From Acidaminococcaceae bacterium (GTDB taxonomy: Bacteria > Bacillota > Negativicutes > Acidaminococcales > Acidaminococcaceae): DNA of 64,000 nt. Location of the stretch: contig JAKVKY010000006.1 of NCBI GenBank assembly GCA_022484685.1, positions 1-64,000 on the forward strand, written 5' to 3'. A program made the translations under genes and the position numbers. Positions 32,938 to 41,335 of this stretch are shown here, piece after piece. The first letter of the stretch is position 1. Each line of letters opens with the position of its first letter. The notes beneath the pieces were generated by a model. The model had not been told where the DNA came from and did not search any database. It was given only the letters and a program-made list of their open reading frames with translations.

Positions 32938-33613
32938 ACCAGAAAATAAAACTACCAGTCCCGTTCCCCAGCTGGAACTGCGCAACGGCGTACAAGTGCC
33001 GCAGCTGGGCCTGGGCGTTTTCCTGGCCGGCCAGGGTATCCAGACCGAGCAGGCGGTGCTGTGGGCTTTAGAGGCCGGCTACCGTCATATCGATACCGCC
33101 GCCGTCTACGGCAACGAAAAGGAAGTCGGTCTGGCGTTAAATGCTTCCGGCGTCCCCCGCCGGGAAATTTTTCTCACCGGTAAGATCTGGAATGAACATA
33201 TCCGCAAGCGCCTGACAAGGGCAGCTTTCTTTCAGACTTTAGAAAACCTGCAGACAGAATATCTGGACCTGTGCCTGCTGCACTGGCCGGTTGCCGGTAC
33301 CCGGGCCGCCTGGGAAACCCTGGAAGAATTATATGCGGAGGGCCGGATCCGGGCCATCGGCGTCAGCAATTTTCTGCAGCATCCGGCTCTAAACCTGCTG
33401 GCGCAAAAGTATCAGCGCAGCCCGGCCCAGATTGTGTTACGCTGGGACATCCAGCGCGGGCTGGTGGTGATTCCTAAATCTTCCCACCAAAACCGCATTG
33501 CCGAAAACATCAAGCTCTTTGATTTTGCTCTGAGTCCGGAGGATATGCAGCTGCTGCAGTCGCTGAATCTGAACCTGCGCGTGGGCCCGGACCCGGATAA
33601 TTTTAATTTTTAA
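32930..33613 (+). CDS. Aldo/keto reductase with a ~50-residue internal deletion
   Basis: 227 residues; the AKR family is normally about 275. Tetrad residues are present: Asp and Tyr in HIDTAAVYGNE, Lys in LTGKIWN, His in LCLLHWPV. AIGVSNFL at about 145 is followed directly by HPALNLLAQKYQRSPAQIVLRW, so the stretch that normally holds (N)Q-EFHP and the AWSPLG strand is missing. The C-terminal cofactor motif IPKSSHQNRIAEN remains. The start is TTG at 32930 with AAGGGG 9 nt upstream; it overlaps the radical SAM stop by 8 bp. Folding and activity are uncertain. Confidence 0.8.
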   Translation: MNKPENKTTSPVPQLELRNGVQVPQLGLGVFLAGQGIQTEQAVLWALEAGYRHIDTAAVYGNEKEVGLALNASGVPRREIFLTGKIWNEHIRKRLTRAAFFQTLENLQTEYLDLCLLHWPVAGTRAAWETLEELYAEGRIRAIGVSNFLQHPALNLLAQKYQRSPAQIVLRWDIQRGLVVIPKSSHQNRIAENIKLFDFALSPEDMQLLQSLNLNLRVGPDPDNFNF

Positions 33614-33621
33614 GAAGTGAT

Positions 33622-34242
33622 ATGATGAAAACCGATCGCATCCAGGCTTTCAGCGATGGTATCTTTTCCATCCTGATCACCATCCTGGTCCTGGAATTCA
33701 AACTCCCCGACGGCTATGTCCAGGGAAATTTACTGCAGGCGGTACTGCAACAGTGGCCGACTTTGGTGGCCTACGTGATGACCTTCACCTATATCGGCAT
33801 CCTCTGGCTGTTCCACCATGATATGTTCAGCTGCGTACAGCGCATCGACGCCCGCTTAAATATCTTAAATCTCAGTTCCATCTTCCTGATTACCTTGCTC
33901 AACTATTCCATGTCCTTGTTAGCAGAGAGCCTGGTAACCTTGAACACTCGTGATTTGCAGTTTGCCCTGACTTTTTACGCCTTATTGGCGCTGGGCATCT
34001 CCATGTCCTACTTTGCCTTTTACCATTATCTGGCCCACAAACCCTCCCTGTTAGCCAGCAGCAGATACCAGCTGCAATTCCGGCGTCTGCAAAGATGTCC
34101 GCTACTCAGCAGCTCCATCTACTTTGCAGCCCTGCTTGCGGCTAATCTTAAGGTGTACGCCGGCCTCATCTTTTTAGTAGCAGGTATCCTGTTTCACGGT
34201 TTTGCCTACTGGAGGGCGGTCAGACATACAGTAACTACATAG
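33622..34242 (+). CDS. TMEM175-like potassium channel (DUF1211)
   Basis: 206 residues with about six membrane segments. The N-terminal RIQAFSDGIFSILITILVLEFKLP contains the FSDG motif typical of TMEM175/DUF1211. Bacterial members have one such repeat and form tetrameric K+ channels. YIGILWLFHHDMFSCVQRID near 55 follows the family pattern. It starts 8 bp after the aldo/keto reductase gene and ends at a strong bidirectional terminator, so it is likely part of the radical-SAM transcript. Confidence 0.85.
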   Translation: MMKTDRIQAFSDGIFSILITILVLEFKLPDGYVQGNLLQAVLQQWPTLVAYVMTFTYIGILWLFHHDMFSCVQRIDARLNILNLSSIFLITLLNYSMSLLAESLVTLNTRDLQFALTFYALLALGISMSYFAFYHYLAHKPSLLASSRYQLQFRRLQRCPLLSSSIYFAALLAANLKVYAGLIFLVAGILFHGFAYWRAVRHTVTT

Positions 34243-34251
34243 GTTCATAAA

Positions 34252-34290
34252 AAAGCAGCCGGGAAGTAATTATAACTTCCCGGCTGCTTT
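34252..34290. terminator. Bidirectional terminator
   Basis: AAAGCAGCCGGGAAGT pairs with ACTTCCCGGCTGCTTT, an unbroken 16-bp stem with A and T runs on the outside, between the channel gene and the convergent HxlR gene. Confidence 0.92.
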
Positions 34291-34338
34291 AACTTTTGTA
34301 AAATAAAATTTATGCGGGTTTTCTGCACCCGCCGCAGC

Positions 34339-34737
34339 TTATACTTCCGGTTCGCCTTCACACTGGGTGGCCGGATAATATTTTTTGCTCCAGGCCTCAA
34401 TGCTTTTTAAGGCCGGGATCAAAGCCTGTCCTTTCGGCGTCAGGGAATATTCCACCCGGGGCGGAACCTCAGGGAAAATTTCTTTGTGAATCAAACCTTC
34501 CTCTTCCATCTCCCGCAGCGACTCGTTCAAAACTTTCTGGCTAATGCCCCCCGTCACCCGCTGCAGGGCCAAAAATCTTTTAGTGCCTTCGTCCAGATGA
34601 CACAGGATCACGGCCTTCCACTTGCCGCGAATTTGTTCAAACCCTAAATCCAAAGCGCAAATATATTTTTTATCGTGATACTTGATCAAGGCGCCGACCT
34701 CCCTTGTAAACATTAATGCTTTACCGTTCATCATCAT
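34339..34737 (-). CDS. HxlR-family transcriptional regulator
   Basis: 132 residues, winged-helix HxlR fold: LGFEQIRGKWKAVILCHLDEGTKRFLALQRVTGGISQKVLNESLREMEEEGLI then VPPRVEYSLTPKGQALIP. Such dimers usually control a nearby gene in response to redox or electrophile stress. The N-terminal 25 residues are a little longer than usual; three consecutive ATG codons leave the exact start open. No clear ribosome-binding site is visible. The MFS gene just upstream on the same strand is a possible target. Confidence 0.88.
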   Translation of the reverse strand: MMMNGKALMFTREVGALIKYHDKKYICALDLGFEQIRGKWKAVILCHLDEGTKRFLALQRVTGGISQKVLNESLREMEEEGLIHKEIFPEVPPRVEYSLTPKGQALIPALKSIEAWSKKYYPATQCEGEPEV

Positions 34738-34764
34738 ATTTATATCATAACATTTTTTTCGTGG

Positions 34765-35931
34765 TCATAACACTTTTTTATACACATACCTGGCGATTAC
34801 AATCAGCGCCACCAGGAGCATAGCTAAAAAGCCGAAGGACACGTAAAGATTGCTCCGGTGAGCGATAAAACCGATCACCGCCGGCCCCATCAAAGTACCC
34901 ACATACCCCAGGATGCTGACTGCCGCCACCGCCATGCTGATGGGCATTTCTTTTTGCCGCCCCAGCAGGGAATAAAAAACGGGCACGATATTGGCGCAGC
35001 CGATGCCGATAGCAAAAAAGCCTGCGTACAGCAGGGGCAGATTCCGGGCGCACAGGAGCAGGACAAAACCTGCCACCGCTACCCCGGTGCCGTACAAAAC
35101 TACCACGCGTCCGCCTAATTTTTGCGTCAGCCAGTCCCCGGTCAGACGCATGCTGAGCATGGCCGCCGAAAAAAGGGCGAAGCCCGTGCCCGCCAGGGAA
35201 AAATCCACGCCTTTCAGTTCCGTTAAAAAGACGCCGCTCCAGTCTAACATGGCGCCTTCCACCACAAAACCCAGGCAGCAGATGACGCCGATATAAGTGA
35301 CGATGCCCCTGGGAATGGCAAACAGGGAAGTATCTTGTTGGGCGCCGCCGTAGGGCAGCAAAAAGCGGCCGAAGCTGACCAGCAGGAGCAGGATCAAAAG
35401 TACGGCGCAACCCGTGGCTTGTCCCGGCGCCAGGCCCAGTTTTAACCACACGGCAAACAGTCCCGCGCCGGCAAAACAACCCACGCTCCAAAAAGCGTGG
35501 AAGCCGGACATGAGTCTTTTGCCCACCGCTTTTTCCACCAGCACGGCCTGGATGTTCACCGTCACATCCACCAGTCCCATGGAGGCGCCAAAGGCCAGGA
35601 GCACCGGCACTGCCAGCCAGAAAGTCTGCACCTGGCTCAAGGCCAGTAAAAAGCCGGCGTACAAACAGGCGGCCACCGTCAAAACTTTGCGGCAACCAAA
35701 CCTGGCCGCGGCCAGTCCGGATAAGGGCATGGTAATGAGGGCCCCGCCGCCGATGCACAGCAGCAAAAGTCCCAGCACGCCTTCGTTCAGCGCCAGCCGC
35801 GTTTTAAAGAGCGGCACCAGGGGCGCCCAGCTGGCGATGCCAAACCCGCCGATAAAAAAGCAGGCCCGGGTGGCCAGTTCCTGCCATAAACCCGGTTGTT
35901 CCTGTTTTAGCTTAATGCTTGTTTCACGCAT
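34765..35931 (-). CDS. MFS transporter (YbjJ-like)
   Basis: 388 residues with about 12 membrane helices. The N-terminal half holds FIGGFGIASWAPLVPLFKTRL and the loop GLAAARFGCRKVL, in the position of the MFS loop 2-3 motif. GASMGLVDVTVNIQAVLVEK near 115 and GFHAFWSVGCF near 145 match the group including E. coli YbjJ and fucose-permease-like carriers. Substrate unknown. It lies 28 bp upstream of the HxlR gene on the same strand, so the two may be one operon. Confidence 0.88.
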   Translation of the reverse strand: MRETSIKLKQEQPGLWQELATRACFFIGGFGIASWAPLVPLFKTRLALNEGVLGLLLLCIGGGALITMPLSGLAAARFGCRKVLTVAACLYAGFLLALSQVQTFWLAVPVLLAFGASMGLVDVTVNIQAVLVEKAVGKRLMSGFHAFWSVGCFAGAGLFAVWLKLGLAPGQATGCAVLLILLLLVSFGRFLLPYGGAQQDTSLFAIPRGIVTYIGVICCLGFVVEGAMLDWSGVFLTELKGVDFSLAGTGFALFSAAMLSMRLTGDWLTQKLGGRVVVLYGTGVAVAGFVLLLCARNLPLLYAGFFAIGIGCANIVPVFYSLLGRQKEMPISMAVAAVSILGYVGTLMGPAVIGFIAHRSNLYVSFGFLAMLLVALIVIARYVYKKVL

Positions 35932-36025
35932 GCCCTTACCTCAGTTCCCTCAGACTAAATATTTTTTCGTACCAGACTATTATAGCCCAACCGGAGCCGC
36001 TGGTAAAACTATTTCTGTACATAAC

Positions 36026-36057
36026 AAAACGGTGGGGAATTTTTCCTCACCGTTTTT
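36026..36057 (-). terminator. Terminator downstream of the cyclophilin-like gene
   Basis: AAACGGTG-GGAA pairs with TTCC-CACCGTTT. The minus-strand transcript then has TTTTG. It lies 45 bp past the stop codon of the gene at 36101. Confidence 0.8.
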
Positions 36058-36100
36058 TAGGACACTAGCATCATTTAATTTACGCCTGGCATTTCCATTT

Positions 36101-36619
36101 TTACTGTGCCGCCGTGATTTCCAATTTTCCTGTCAGCTTTTCCAGATCGGCGCCGCCGCTTACCACTTTGCCGATCTCAATTAAATCTGCGGACACCGGC
36201 GCGTAATCTTTATAGAAAAAGGTCAGGTTGCCCCAGGGAATAAAATAGGCCAGCGTTCCTGTGGTGGCGTGAGCCACAACTGCGTCCTGAGTTTTTAATT
36301 TCTGCGGTGGATAAAAAAGCTTTTCGTTGTCGCTGAAATTTTTTACCTCCACGGTAAGGGGCAGCTGCTTATAAAAATCCTGAGCCGCCTGACTGTTGTT
36401 TAACGCCACCCTAAAAGTCTGACCGTTATTTTTAACTTCCAGCTGCATGGTTCCCTGCGCCTCCCCGGTGATAGTTTTTTCTGCAGTCGCTGCGTTTTTA
36501 GCATTCGTAGTAACGGTTGCCGTATCCTTAGCGGCGGCAGTCTGAGTTTTCGCAGCATCGCCGCAGCCACCCACCGCCAGCAAACTCACCGTCAGGATCA
36601 GCAGTAAAAATTTTCTCAT
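36101..36619 (-). CDS. Cyclophilin-like-fold lipoprotein
   Basis: 172 residues. Lipobox VGGC (Cys19). After an Ala/Thr-rich linker, the domain reads LEVKNNGQTFRVALNNSQAAQDFYKQLPLTVEVKNFSDNEKLFYPPQKL and ends with YAPVSADLIEIGKVVSGGADLEKL, the cyclophilin-like domain (PF18050 type) common beside hydrolases and reductases in anaerobes. Prolyl isomerase activity is not implied; the role is unknown. A second, diverged member lies at 37954-38478, and together they bracket an exported hydrolase. Confidence 0.85.
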   Translation of the reverse strand: MRKFLLLILTVSLLAVGGCGDAAKTQTAAAKDTATVTTNAKNAATAEKTITGEAQGTMQLEVKNNGQTFRVALNNSQAAQDFYKQLPLTVEVKNFSDNEKLFYPPQKLKTQDAVVAHATTGTLAYFIPWGNLTFFYKDYAPVSADLIEIGKVVSGGADLEKLTGKLEITAAQ

Positions 36620-36715
36620 GCTCGTACCTCTTTCATAAAAAATTTTATCCGCTTCAACCTCCGGCGCGCGGCAACAAAATTTTCGTTACCACACGCCGCC
36701 GTTTTATCAAAATTT

Positions 36716-37828
36716 TTATTTTAAGTATTTGTCAAAGAAGGCCTGGATCTTGTCAAAGGGAATGATGTCCTTCTTGTCGTACAAATCCGTGTGCACGGCG
36801 CCGGGAATAATCAGGAGTTCCTTGTTATCACCTTTCAATTTCTTAAAGGCAGTCTCGCTAAAATAACGGGAGTGAGCCTTTTCCCCGTGGATCACCAGGA
36901 CGGCGTTGCGAATCTCGCCGGCATACGCCAGGATGGGCATGTTCATGAAAGACAGCGCCGAAGTCTTATTCCAGCCGGCGTTGGAGTTCACGGAACGGGG
37001 ATGATAACCGCGTTTAGTCTTGTAATAATCATAGTAATCTTTCACAAAGAAAGGCGCATCTTTGGGAAGCACCTCCGGTACGCCGCCGGCTTTGGCATAA
37101 GTGCCGTTCTTATAGTCAGCGGTCCTTTGGGCGTTCAGTTCCTCACGGGCCTTGTAACGGCCGTTGGCATCCACGCTGTCAAAATAACCGTTGGCCGTAA
37201 CCCTGGTCATATCGTACATGGTGCTGGCTACCGTAGCCTTGATGCGGGTATCGTTAGCCGCTGCGTTCAGGGCCATGCCGCCCCAGCCGCAGATACCGAT
37301 GATGCCGATGCGGCTTGCGTCCACGTTGTCCCGGGTGGAAAGAAAATCTACCGCCGCGGAAAAATCTTCCGTGTTAATATCTGGAGACGCTACATCCCTG
37401 GGCGTGCCGCCGCTTTCCCCGGTAAAGCTGGGATCAAAGGCGATGGTCAAGAAACCCCGCTTCGCCATTTCCTGGGCGTACAAACCGGAAGACTGTTCCT
37501 TCACGGCGCCGAAAGGTCCGCTGACGGCGATGGCTGCCAGCTTGCCCGTAGCATGTTTGGGCGCATACATATCTGCCACCAAAGTAATGCCGTAACGATT
37601 GTGGAAAGTAACCTTCTTATGTTCTACCTGGCTATCCTGGGGGAACACCTTATCCCACGCCGTGGTTACCTGCATTTTCTTTTCTCCCTTCATAGCTAAA
37701 GTCTGCAGGGGCTGCGCAACAACTTTTGCAGTTGCCACTGTCCTGCCTGCGGCGGCGGCAGTACCAAACTGCATCCCTGCCGCTAAAATTACTGCTGCCA
37801 TTAATGCTCCTAAAAATTTTTTCTGCAT
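36716..37828 (-). CDS. Exported alpha/beta hydrolase
   Basis: 370 residues. Signal peptide about 1-27 (ends GTAAAAG). The core has LAAIAVSGPFGAVKEQSSGLYAQEMAKRGFLTIAFDPSFTGESGG, the nucleophile elbow region GIIGICGWGGMALNAAANDTR (a Cys replaces the usual Ser in GxSxG, as in the dienelactone-hydrolase group), and GAVHTDLYDKKDIIPF with the catalytic His. Many homologues are annotated as S15-like or dienelactone-hydrolase-like. The start ATG at 37828 follows AAAGGA; an in-frame ATG six codons earlier lacks one. Neighbouring cyclophilin-like lipoproteins and the divergent LysR suggest a periplasmic detoxification unit. Confidence 0.86.
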   Translation of the reverse strand: MQKKFLGALMAAVILAAGMQFGTAAAAGRTVATAKVVAQPLQTLAMKGEKKMQVTTAWDKVFPQDSQVEHKKVTFHNRYGITLVADMYAPKHATGKLAAIAVSGPFGAVKEQSSGLYAQEMAKRGFLTIAFDPSFTGESGGTPRDVASPDINTEDFSAAVDFLSTRDNVDASRIGIIGICGWGGMALNAAANDTRIKATVASTMYDMTRVTANGYFDSVDANGRYKAREELNAQRTADYKNGTYAKAGGVPEVLPKDAPFFVKDYYDYYKTKRGYHPRSVNSNAGWNKTSALSFMNMPILAYAGEIRNAVLVIHGEKAHSRYFSETAFKKLKGDNKELLIIPGAVHTDLYDKKDIIPFDKIQAFFDKYLK

Positions 37829-37953
37829 GATAAATCCTTTCTGCATCCTGCACCTTAAATTTTCAACTTGGTTTAAAAAATATTTTCTGCTACTGCCGGT
37901 AATTTTCCCGGCCTGTTTTATTTCGTCAATTATTTTATTTAGGCAGCCTGTTT

Positions 37954-38478
37954 TTATTTTGCTAACTCAATTCGCAGGGTAATATCCTGAGGGAGCGTAT
38001 CCATCACGGCCAGGGGCGCATTAATCACGCCCAGGTTCACCTGGAAGCCGAACTGCTTGGAGATATCTTCGTCCTTGTAGAGGATGGTAAAATAATTGCC
38101 GTCCGTGGCAAAATCGATATCGCCGTTCTGCCAGCCGTTGTGTACGTCTGCCTGGTCGTAGGACAAAGGTTTGGCCATGACGCCGCAGTAATCGTGGCTG
38201 TACTTGTTCAGTTTTACTTCGTAGGGCAGGCGGGAGATTAATTCTTTAGCCGACTTGGTATCGTTTAAAGTAGCCGGGATAATGGTCTTACCCACGATCA
38301 GGTTGACCTTGGTCCCCTGGGTTAACTTACGGGTGGCATATTTTTCTGCCGCCGCCGGCCTTTCCGCCACGGCTACGGGCGCCGGTTTGGCTGCCGAACT
38401 TTGTCCGACTGCGCCGCCGCAACCCGTCATTAATAAAAATAAACTCATTAACGCTAAACCTAAAATAGATTTTTTCAT
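37954..38478 (-). CDS. Cyclophilin-like-fold lipoprotein, second copy
   Basis: 174 residues. Lipobox MTGC (Cys20), Ala/Pro-rich linker, then KVNLIVGKTIIPATLNDTKSAKELISRLPYEVKLNKYSHDYCGVMAKPL, GDIDFATDGNYFTILYKDED and an EDIS-type C-terminal end. It shares the cyclophilin-like fold with the protein encoded at 36101 but is much diverged. It is the first gene of the minus-strand group and is divergent from a LysR-type regulator about 290 bp away. Confidence 0.82.
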   Translation of the reverse strand: MKKSILGLALMSLFLLMTGCGGAVGQSSAAKPAPVAVAERPAAAEKYATRKLTQGTKVNLIVGKTIIPATLNDTKSAKELISRLPYEVKLNKYSHDYCGVMAKPLSYDQADVHNGWQNGDIDFATDGNYFTILYKDEDISKQFGFQVNLGVINAPLAVMDTLPQDITLRIELAK

Positions 38479-38687
38479 CGCTCCTGTTCCTTTCCTTTTC
38501 CTGACTGCAAATTTCCTAACAAATTTTTTTGGCTTATTTCCTGGCTAAATTTCTTAAGGCCAGTCCAGATTTTTTTATTTCTTACTTCGTCTTCATTGTA
38601 TGGTTGCCGCCTTAAAATAGCAAATACTTATCTTACATGATTTATCATGCTTGCCAAGCATATTATCCAGAGCTATAATTACATTAA

Positions 38688-38727
38688 AAAGACCTGGCGC
38701 CTGCTTACAGCAAGCGAGCCAGGTTTT
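38688..38727 (+). terminator. Terminator-like hairpin before the LysR gene
   Basis: ACCTGGC pairs with GCCAGGT, with an inner CTT/AAG stem; followed by TTTTACC. It lies in the leader of the LysR-type gene and could attenuate its transcript. Confidence 0.5.
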
Positions 38728-38764
38728 ACCAAAAGCATTGGTATCTTTTCAAGGAGGTTTTACC

Positions 38765-39655
38765 ATGGAACTGCGTCTTTTACGTTATTTCTTAGCCGTG
38801 GCCAAGGAGCAAAGCATCACCGGGGCCACGGAAATTTTACACGTCACCCAGCCCACGCTCTCCCGCCAGCTTTCGGAACTGGAAACAGAATTAGGCACCA
38901 AGCTTTTAATTCGTGGCAAGCGCCGGGTCACCCTGACGGAAAAAGGTCTGCTCTTTCGCCAGCGGGCCGAGGAAATTCTTTCCCTGACAGAGAAGACGGA
39001 GCAGGAAATCAAAACTCCGGACCTGTTTGCCGGCGGCGCTATTTATATCGGCTGTGCCGAATCGGACAACATACGTTTCTTAGCCCAGACCGCCAAGGAT
39101 CTGCAGCAGGATTATCAGAATTTACGTTACCATCTCTCCAGCGGCAACGCTGCCGATGTGCAGCTGCGCCTGGAAAAAGGCTTGCTGGATTTTGGCGTGC
39201 TCATGGATCCTTTCGATAAGAGAAGTTACAATTGTCTGCCGCTGCCCGGTGTAGATACCTGGGGACTGCTCATGCGCAAAGACAGTCTGCTTACCACCCA
39301 CGCCCATATCACCCGGGAAGAACTTAAAAATTTGCCGCTCCTGGTCAGCGAACAAGATCTGGCTGCAGGTAACGACAGTCCCTATAATGCCTGGCTGCAC
39401 CAAAGTTTTACAGATCTGAATATCGTGGCTACCTATAACTTAATTTTTAACGCGGCGCTCATGGTCCGGGAAGGCATGGGTTACGCCCTGACCCTGGATA
39501 AATTAGTCAGCACCGGTCCGGACAGCGCTCTCTGTTTTAAACCTCTCTTCCCCCAACTGGAAGCCCATATTTATTTTGTGTGGCGCAAATACCAGATCTT
39601 TTCTCCTGCCGCCAAACTGTTCCTGGAACACATGCGACAAAAATACGGCGCCTAA
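38765..39655 (+). CDS. LysR-family transcriptional regulator
   Basis: 296 residues. The HTH is MELRLLRYFLAVAKEQSITGATEILHVTQPTLSRQLSELETELGTKLLIRGKR-type at residues 1-55, followed by the effector-binding domain starting IYIGCAESDNIRFLAQT. The closest pattern is the CbbR/YofA-like branch. It would bind the 290-bp divergent region and control the exported hydrolase and cyclophilin-like genes. The ATG at 38765 has AAGGAGG upstream. The effector is unknown. Confidence 0.93.
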   Translation: MELRLLRYFLAVAKEQSITGATEILHVTQPTLSRQLSELETELGTKLLIRGKRRVTLTEKGLLFRQRAEEILSLTEKTEQEIKTPDLFAGGAIYIGCAESDNIRFLAQTAKDLQQDYQNLRYHLSSGNAADVQLRLEKGLLDFGVLMDPFDKRSYNCLPLPGVDTWGLLMRKDSLLTTHAHITREELKNLPLLVSEQDLAAGNDSPYNAWLHQSFTDLNIVATYNLIFNAALMVREGMGYALTLDKLVSTGPDSALCFKPLFPQLEAHIYFVWRKYQIFSPAAKLFLEHMRQKYGA

Positions 39656-39660
39656 AAATA

Positions 39661-39720
39661 AGGCCAGCTTCTTCTTTCACAACAGTTATTGTTGCTTCAA
39701 GAAGAATCTGGCCTGTTTTT
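39661..39720 (+). terminator. Terminator after the LysR gene
   Basis: AGGCCAG-TTCTTC pairs with GAAGAA-CTGGCCT, followed by GTTTTTATTTT, a few bases beyond the LysR stop codon. It also faces the end of the minus-strand gene at 39743. Confidence 0.88.
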
Positions 39721-39742
39721 ATTTTGTGGCTGCTCTCAGAAC

Positions 39743-40249
39743 TCAATGTCTAAAACAATACACCGTGCTGCCATGGTTGGGGTAAGTTTTATCGGCGTAA
39801 AAACTGCCCTGGCTCCGCATGCTATCATACAATCTGGAGTTACTGGTCCGGAAATAACCGTTCCGCACTCTGCTCAAAATAGCACGAGCGGCCTCGTCAG
39901 CCGTAGGCGCCGTGGTCCAATATTCCGTGTACGGCGCATTAGTGCCTACAAAAACAGCATAGCGGGATGTATTGGTCAGCTTGCTTTCCATGGTGCTCTG
40001 GCTAACCTGCATCACATTGACCGCCGCCAGACTGCTGGAGCTGGAACGAGAACTGGAACTTTGAGAACGGCTGGTCTTATAAGACGGACGCGCCATCCCT
40101 CTACTGCTGCTACTACTGGAACTGCCGCTCCCGTAACTGGTCGCCGCCCAGGCGTGACCCGCCGTCAGTTCCGTGCCGACTCCCGTAAAAATACTGCCGC
40201 CCAGTATCAGGGCTAATGTCAAACCTGCAACGATAGTTTTCTTAAACAT
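39743..40249 (-). CDS. Exported serine-rich protein, unknown function
   Basis: 168 residues. Signal peptide about 1-34 (ends HAWAA). Residues 37-75 are almost entirely Ser with scattered Arg/Lys/Tyr. A folded part follows (MQVSQSTMESKLTNTSRYAVFVGTNAPYTEYWTTAPTADEAARAILSRVRNGYFRTSNSRLYDSMRSQGSFYADKTYPN). I do not recognise the family. The pattern suggests a secreted or envelope protein with a flexible linker. The start follows GGAAGGATATGTTT. It stands alone between two terminators. Confidence 0.75.
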   Translation of the reverse strand: MFKKTIVAGLTLALILGGSIFTGVGTELTAGHAWAATSYGSGSSSSSSSRGMARPSYKTSRSQSSSSRSSSSSLAAVNVMQVSQSTMESKLTNTSRYAVFVGTNAPYTEYWTTAPTADEAARAILSRVRNGYFRTSNSRLYDSMRSQGSFYADKTYPNHGSTVYCFRH

Positions 40250-40322
40250 ATCCTTCCCTCCTTACCCTAAAATAAATACTAGAAATCTTTGCTGTACTTT
40301 AATTATAAGCTAAAAAATTTTC

Positions 40323-40352
40323 ACCCGTACTGAGGAAAAACTCAGTACGGGT
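40323..40352. terminator. Terminator stem, proximal
   Basis: ACCCGTACTGAG pairs perfectly with CTCAGTACGGGT, followed on the plus strand by TAATTTTTT. It lies between the serine-rich gene and the end of the liv operon. Confidence 0.75.
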
Positions 40353-40403
40353 AATTTTTTATTTCTGAATCAAATCCGCCCCTATTCCCCGGGAAATAAA
40401 AAT

Positions 40404-40433
40404 AGACCCCGCAGCTTTTTTGCTACAGGGTCT
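40404..40433 (-). terminator. Terminator of the liv operon
   Basis: AGACCC-GC-AGC pairs with GCT-C-GGGTCT. The minus strand continues with TATTTTTATTT. It is 17 bp past the DUF951 stop codon. Confidence 0.8.
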
Positions 40434-40449
40434 AATTTTTTGGATTGGT

Positions 40450-40650
40450 TCACTGCGCCTGGCGGCTGATAACTTCCTTCACCGCCTTTAAAAATTTAGT
40501 GCGGGGTAACATCACAAAATGTCCGCAACCCTGGCATTTCAGCCCAAAGTCCATCCCGGTACGGGTAATTTCCCAGGTATTGGACCCACAGGGATGCGCT
40601 TTTTTCATCCTGACCACGTCCCCCACATTGAAGACGTCGCCGCTACTCAT
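40450..40650 (-). CDS. DUF951 family protein
   Basis: 66 residues, the usual length. FNVGDVVRMKKAHPCGSNTWEITRTGMDFGLKCQGCGHFVMLPRTKF contains three Cys, the last two as CQGC, and the family's HPCG and RTGMD motifs. DUF951 genes often sit beside parB, ychF or ribosomal genes in Firmicutes; function unknown, possibly nucleic-acid binding. It starts 2 bp after the CBS-ACT gene and is its operon partner. Confidence 0.9.
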   Translation of the reverse strand: MSSGDVFNVGDVVRMKKAHPCGSNTWEITRTGMDFGLKCQGCGHFVMLPRTKFLKAVKEVISRQAQ

Positions 40651-40652
40651 GG

Positions 40653-41315
40653 TTATTTATTAACCTTAACGGTAGAGATATCGGTAACGTTATAGCCCGC
40701 TTCGCGGATATCTTCAATTACATCCATGCCGAAGGCGCTTAAATCAGCGGCAATGGTAACTTCGGTATGCGTGTCGTCAGCCGAACGGAGGCAGTTAACG
40801 GAAATAATATTGATGCCCCGGTCCGCAAACATTTTACCCAGCTGGGCGATGACGCCGACTTTATCGGTGCAGTCGATCGTGATACGGGTGCAGCTCTTGT
40901 CCAGGCCAAAAATTTCTACCATGGCGCGGAACAAGTCGCTATCGGTGACAATGCCGATGAGACAGCCCTTATCATCTACCACGGGCAGAGAATTAATCTT
41001 ATGCTTATACATCTGGCCGGCAATATCTTCCAGGCCGCTGTTGCCGCGCACGGTGATCACGTCCTTGGTCATCACGTCGCGTACTTTAAAACGGCTCAGC
41101 AGATAGTTAGCTTCGTAACGGCTCAGGGTGCTGGCCTCGGAAGGAGAAGCACGGCCTACGTCGCCATCGGTAATGATACCCAGGACCCGCTTAATGTCAT
41201 CTACGACGGGGACACGGCGGATATTTTTACTCTTCATTAATTCCTGAGCTTCCAGCATGGTCTTATCTTCGGTAATGGTAATGACGTTAGTCGTCATAAT
41301 ATCTTTTACTAACAT
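40653..41315 (-). CDS. CBS-ACT domain protein (AcuB-like)
   Basis: 220 residues. Two N-terminal CBS domains (VKDIMTTNVITITEDKTMLEAQELM and VRDVMTKDVITVRGNSGLEDIAG) plus a C-terminal ACT-type domain from about 145 (ITIDCTDKVGVIAQLGKMFADRGINIISVN). CBS modules bind adenosyl compounds and ACT modules bind amino acids. Being 20 bp downstream of livF, it may sense branched-chain amino acids or nucleotide state for the transporter. The ATG follows AAAGGAG. Confidence 0.9.
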   Translation of the reverse strand: MLVKDIMTTNVITITEDKTMLEAQELMKSKNIRRVPVVDDIKRVLGIITDGDVGRASPSEASTLSRYEANYLLSRFKVRDVMTKDVITVRGNSGLEDIAGQMYKHKINSLPVVDDKGCLIGIVTDSDLFRAMVEIFGLDKSCTRITIDCTDKVGVIAQLGKMFADRGINIISVNCLRSADDTHTEVTIAADLSAFGMDVIEDIREAGYNVTDISTVKVNK

Positions 41316-41335
41316 AATGCACGCTCCTTTTTCTC

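Noticed and set aside
34778-35758. 326-codon frame overlapping the MFS gene on the same strand
   Set aside because: Out of frame with the 12-helix transporter, rich in Arg/Gly/His, and without hydrophobic segments or family motifs.
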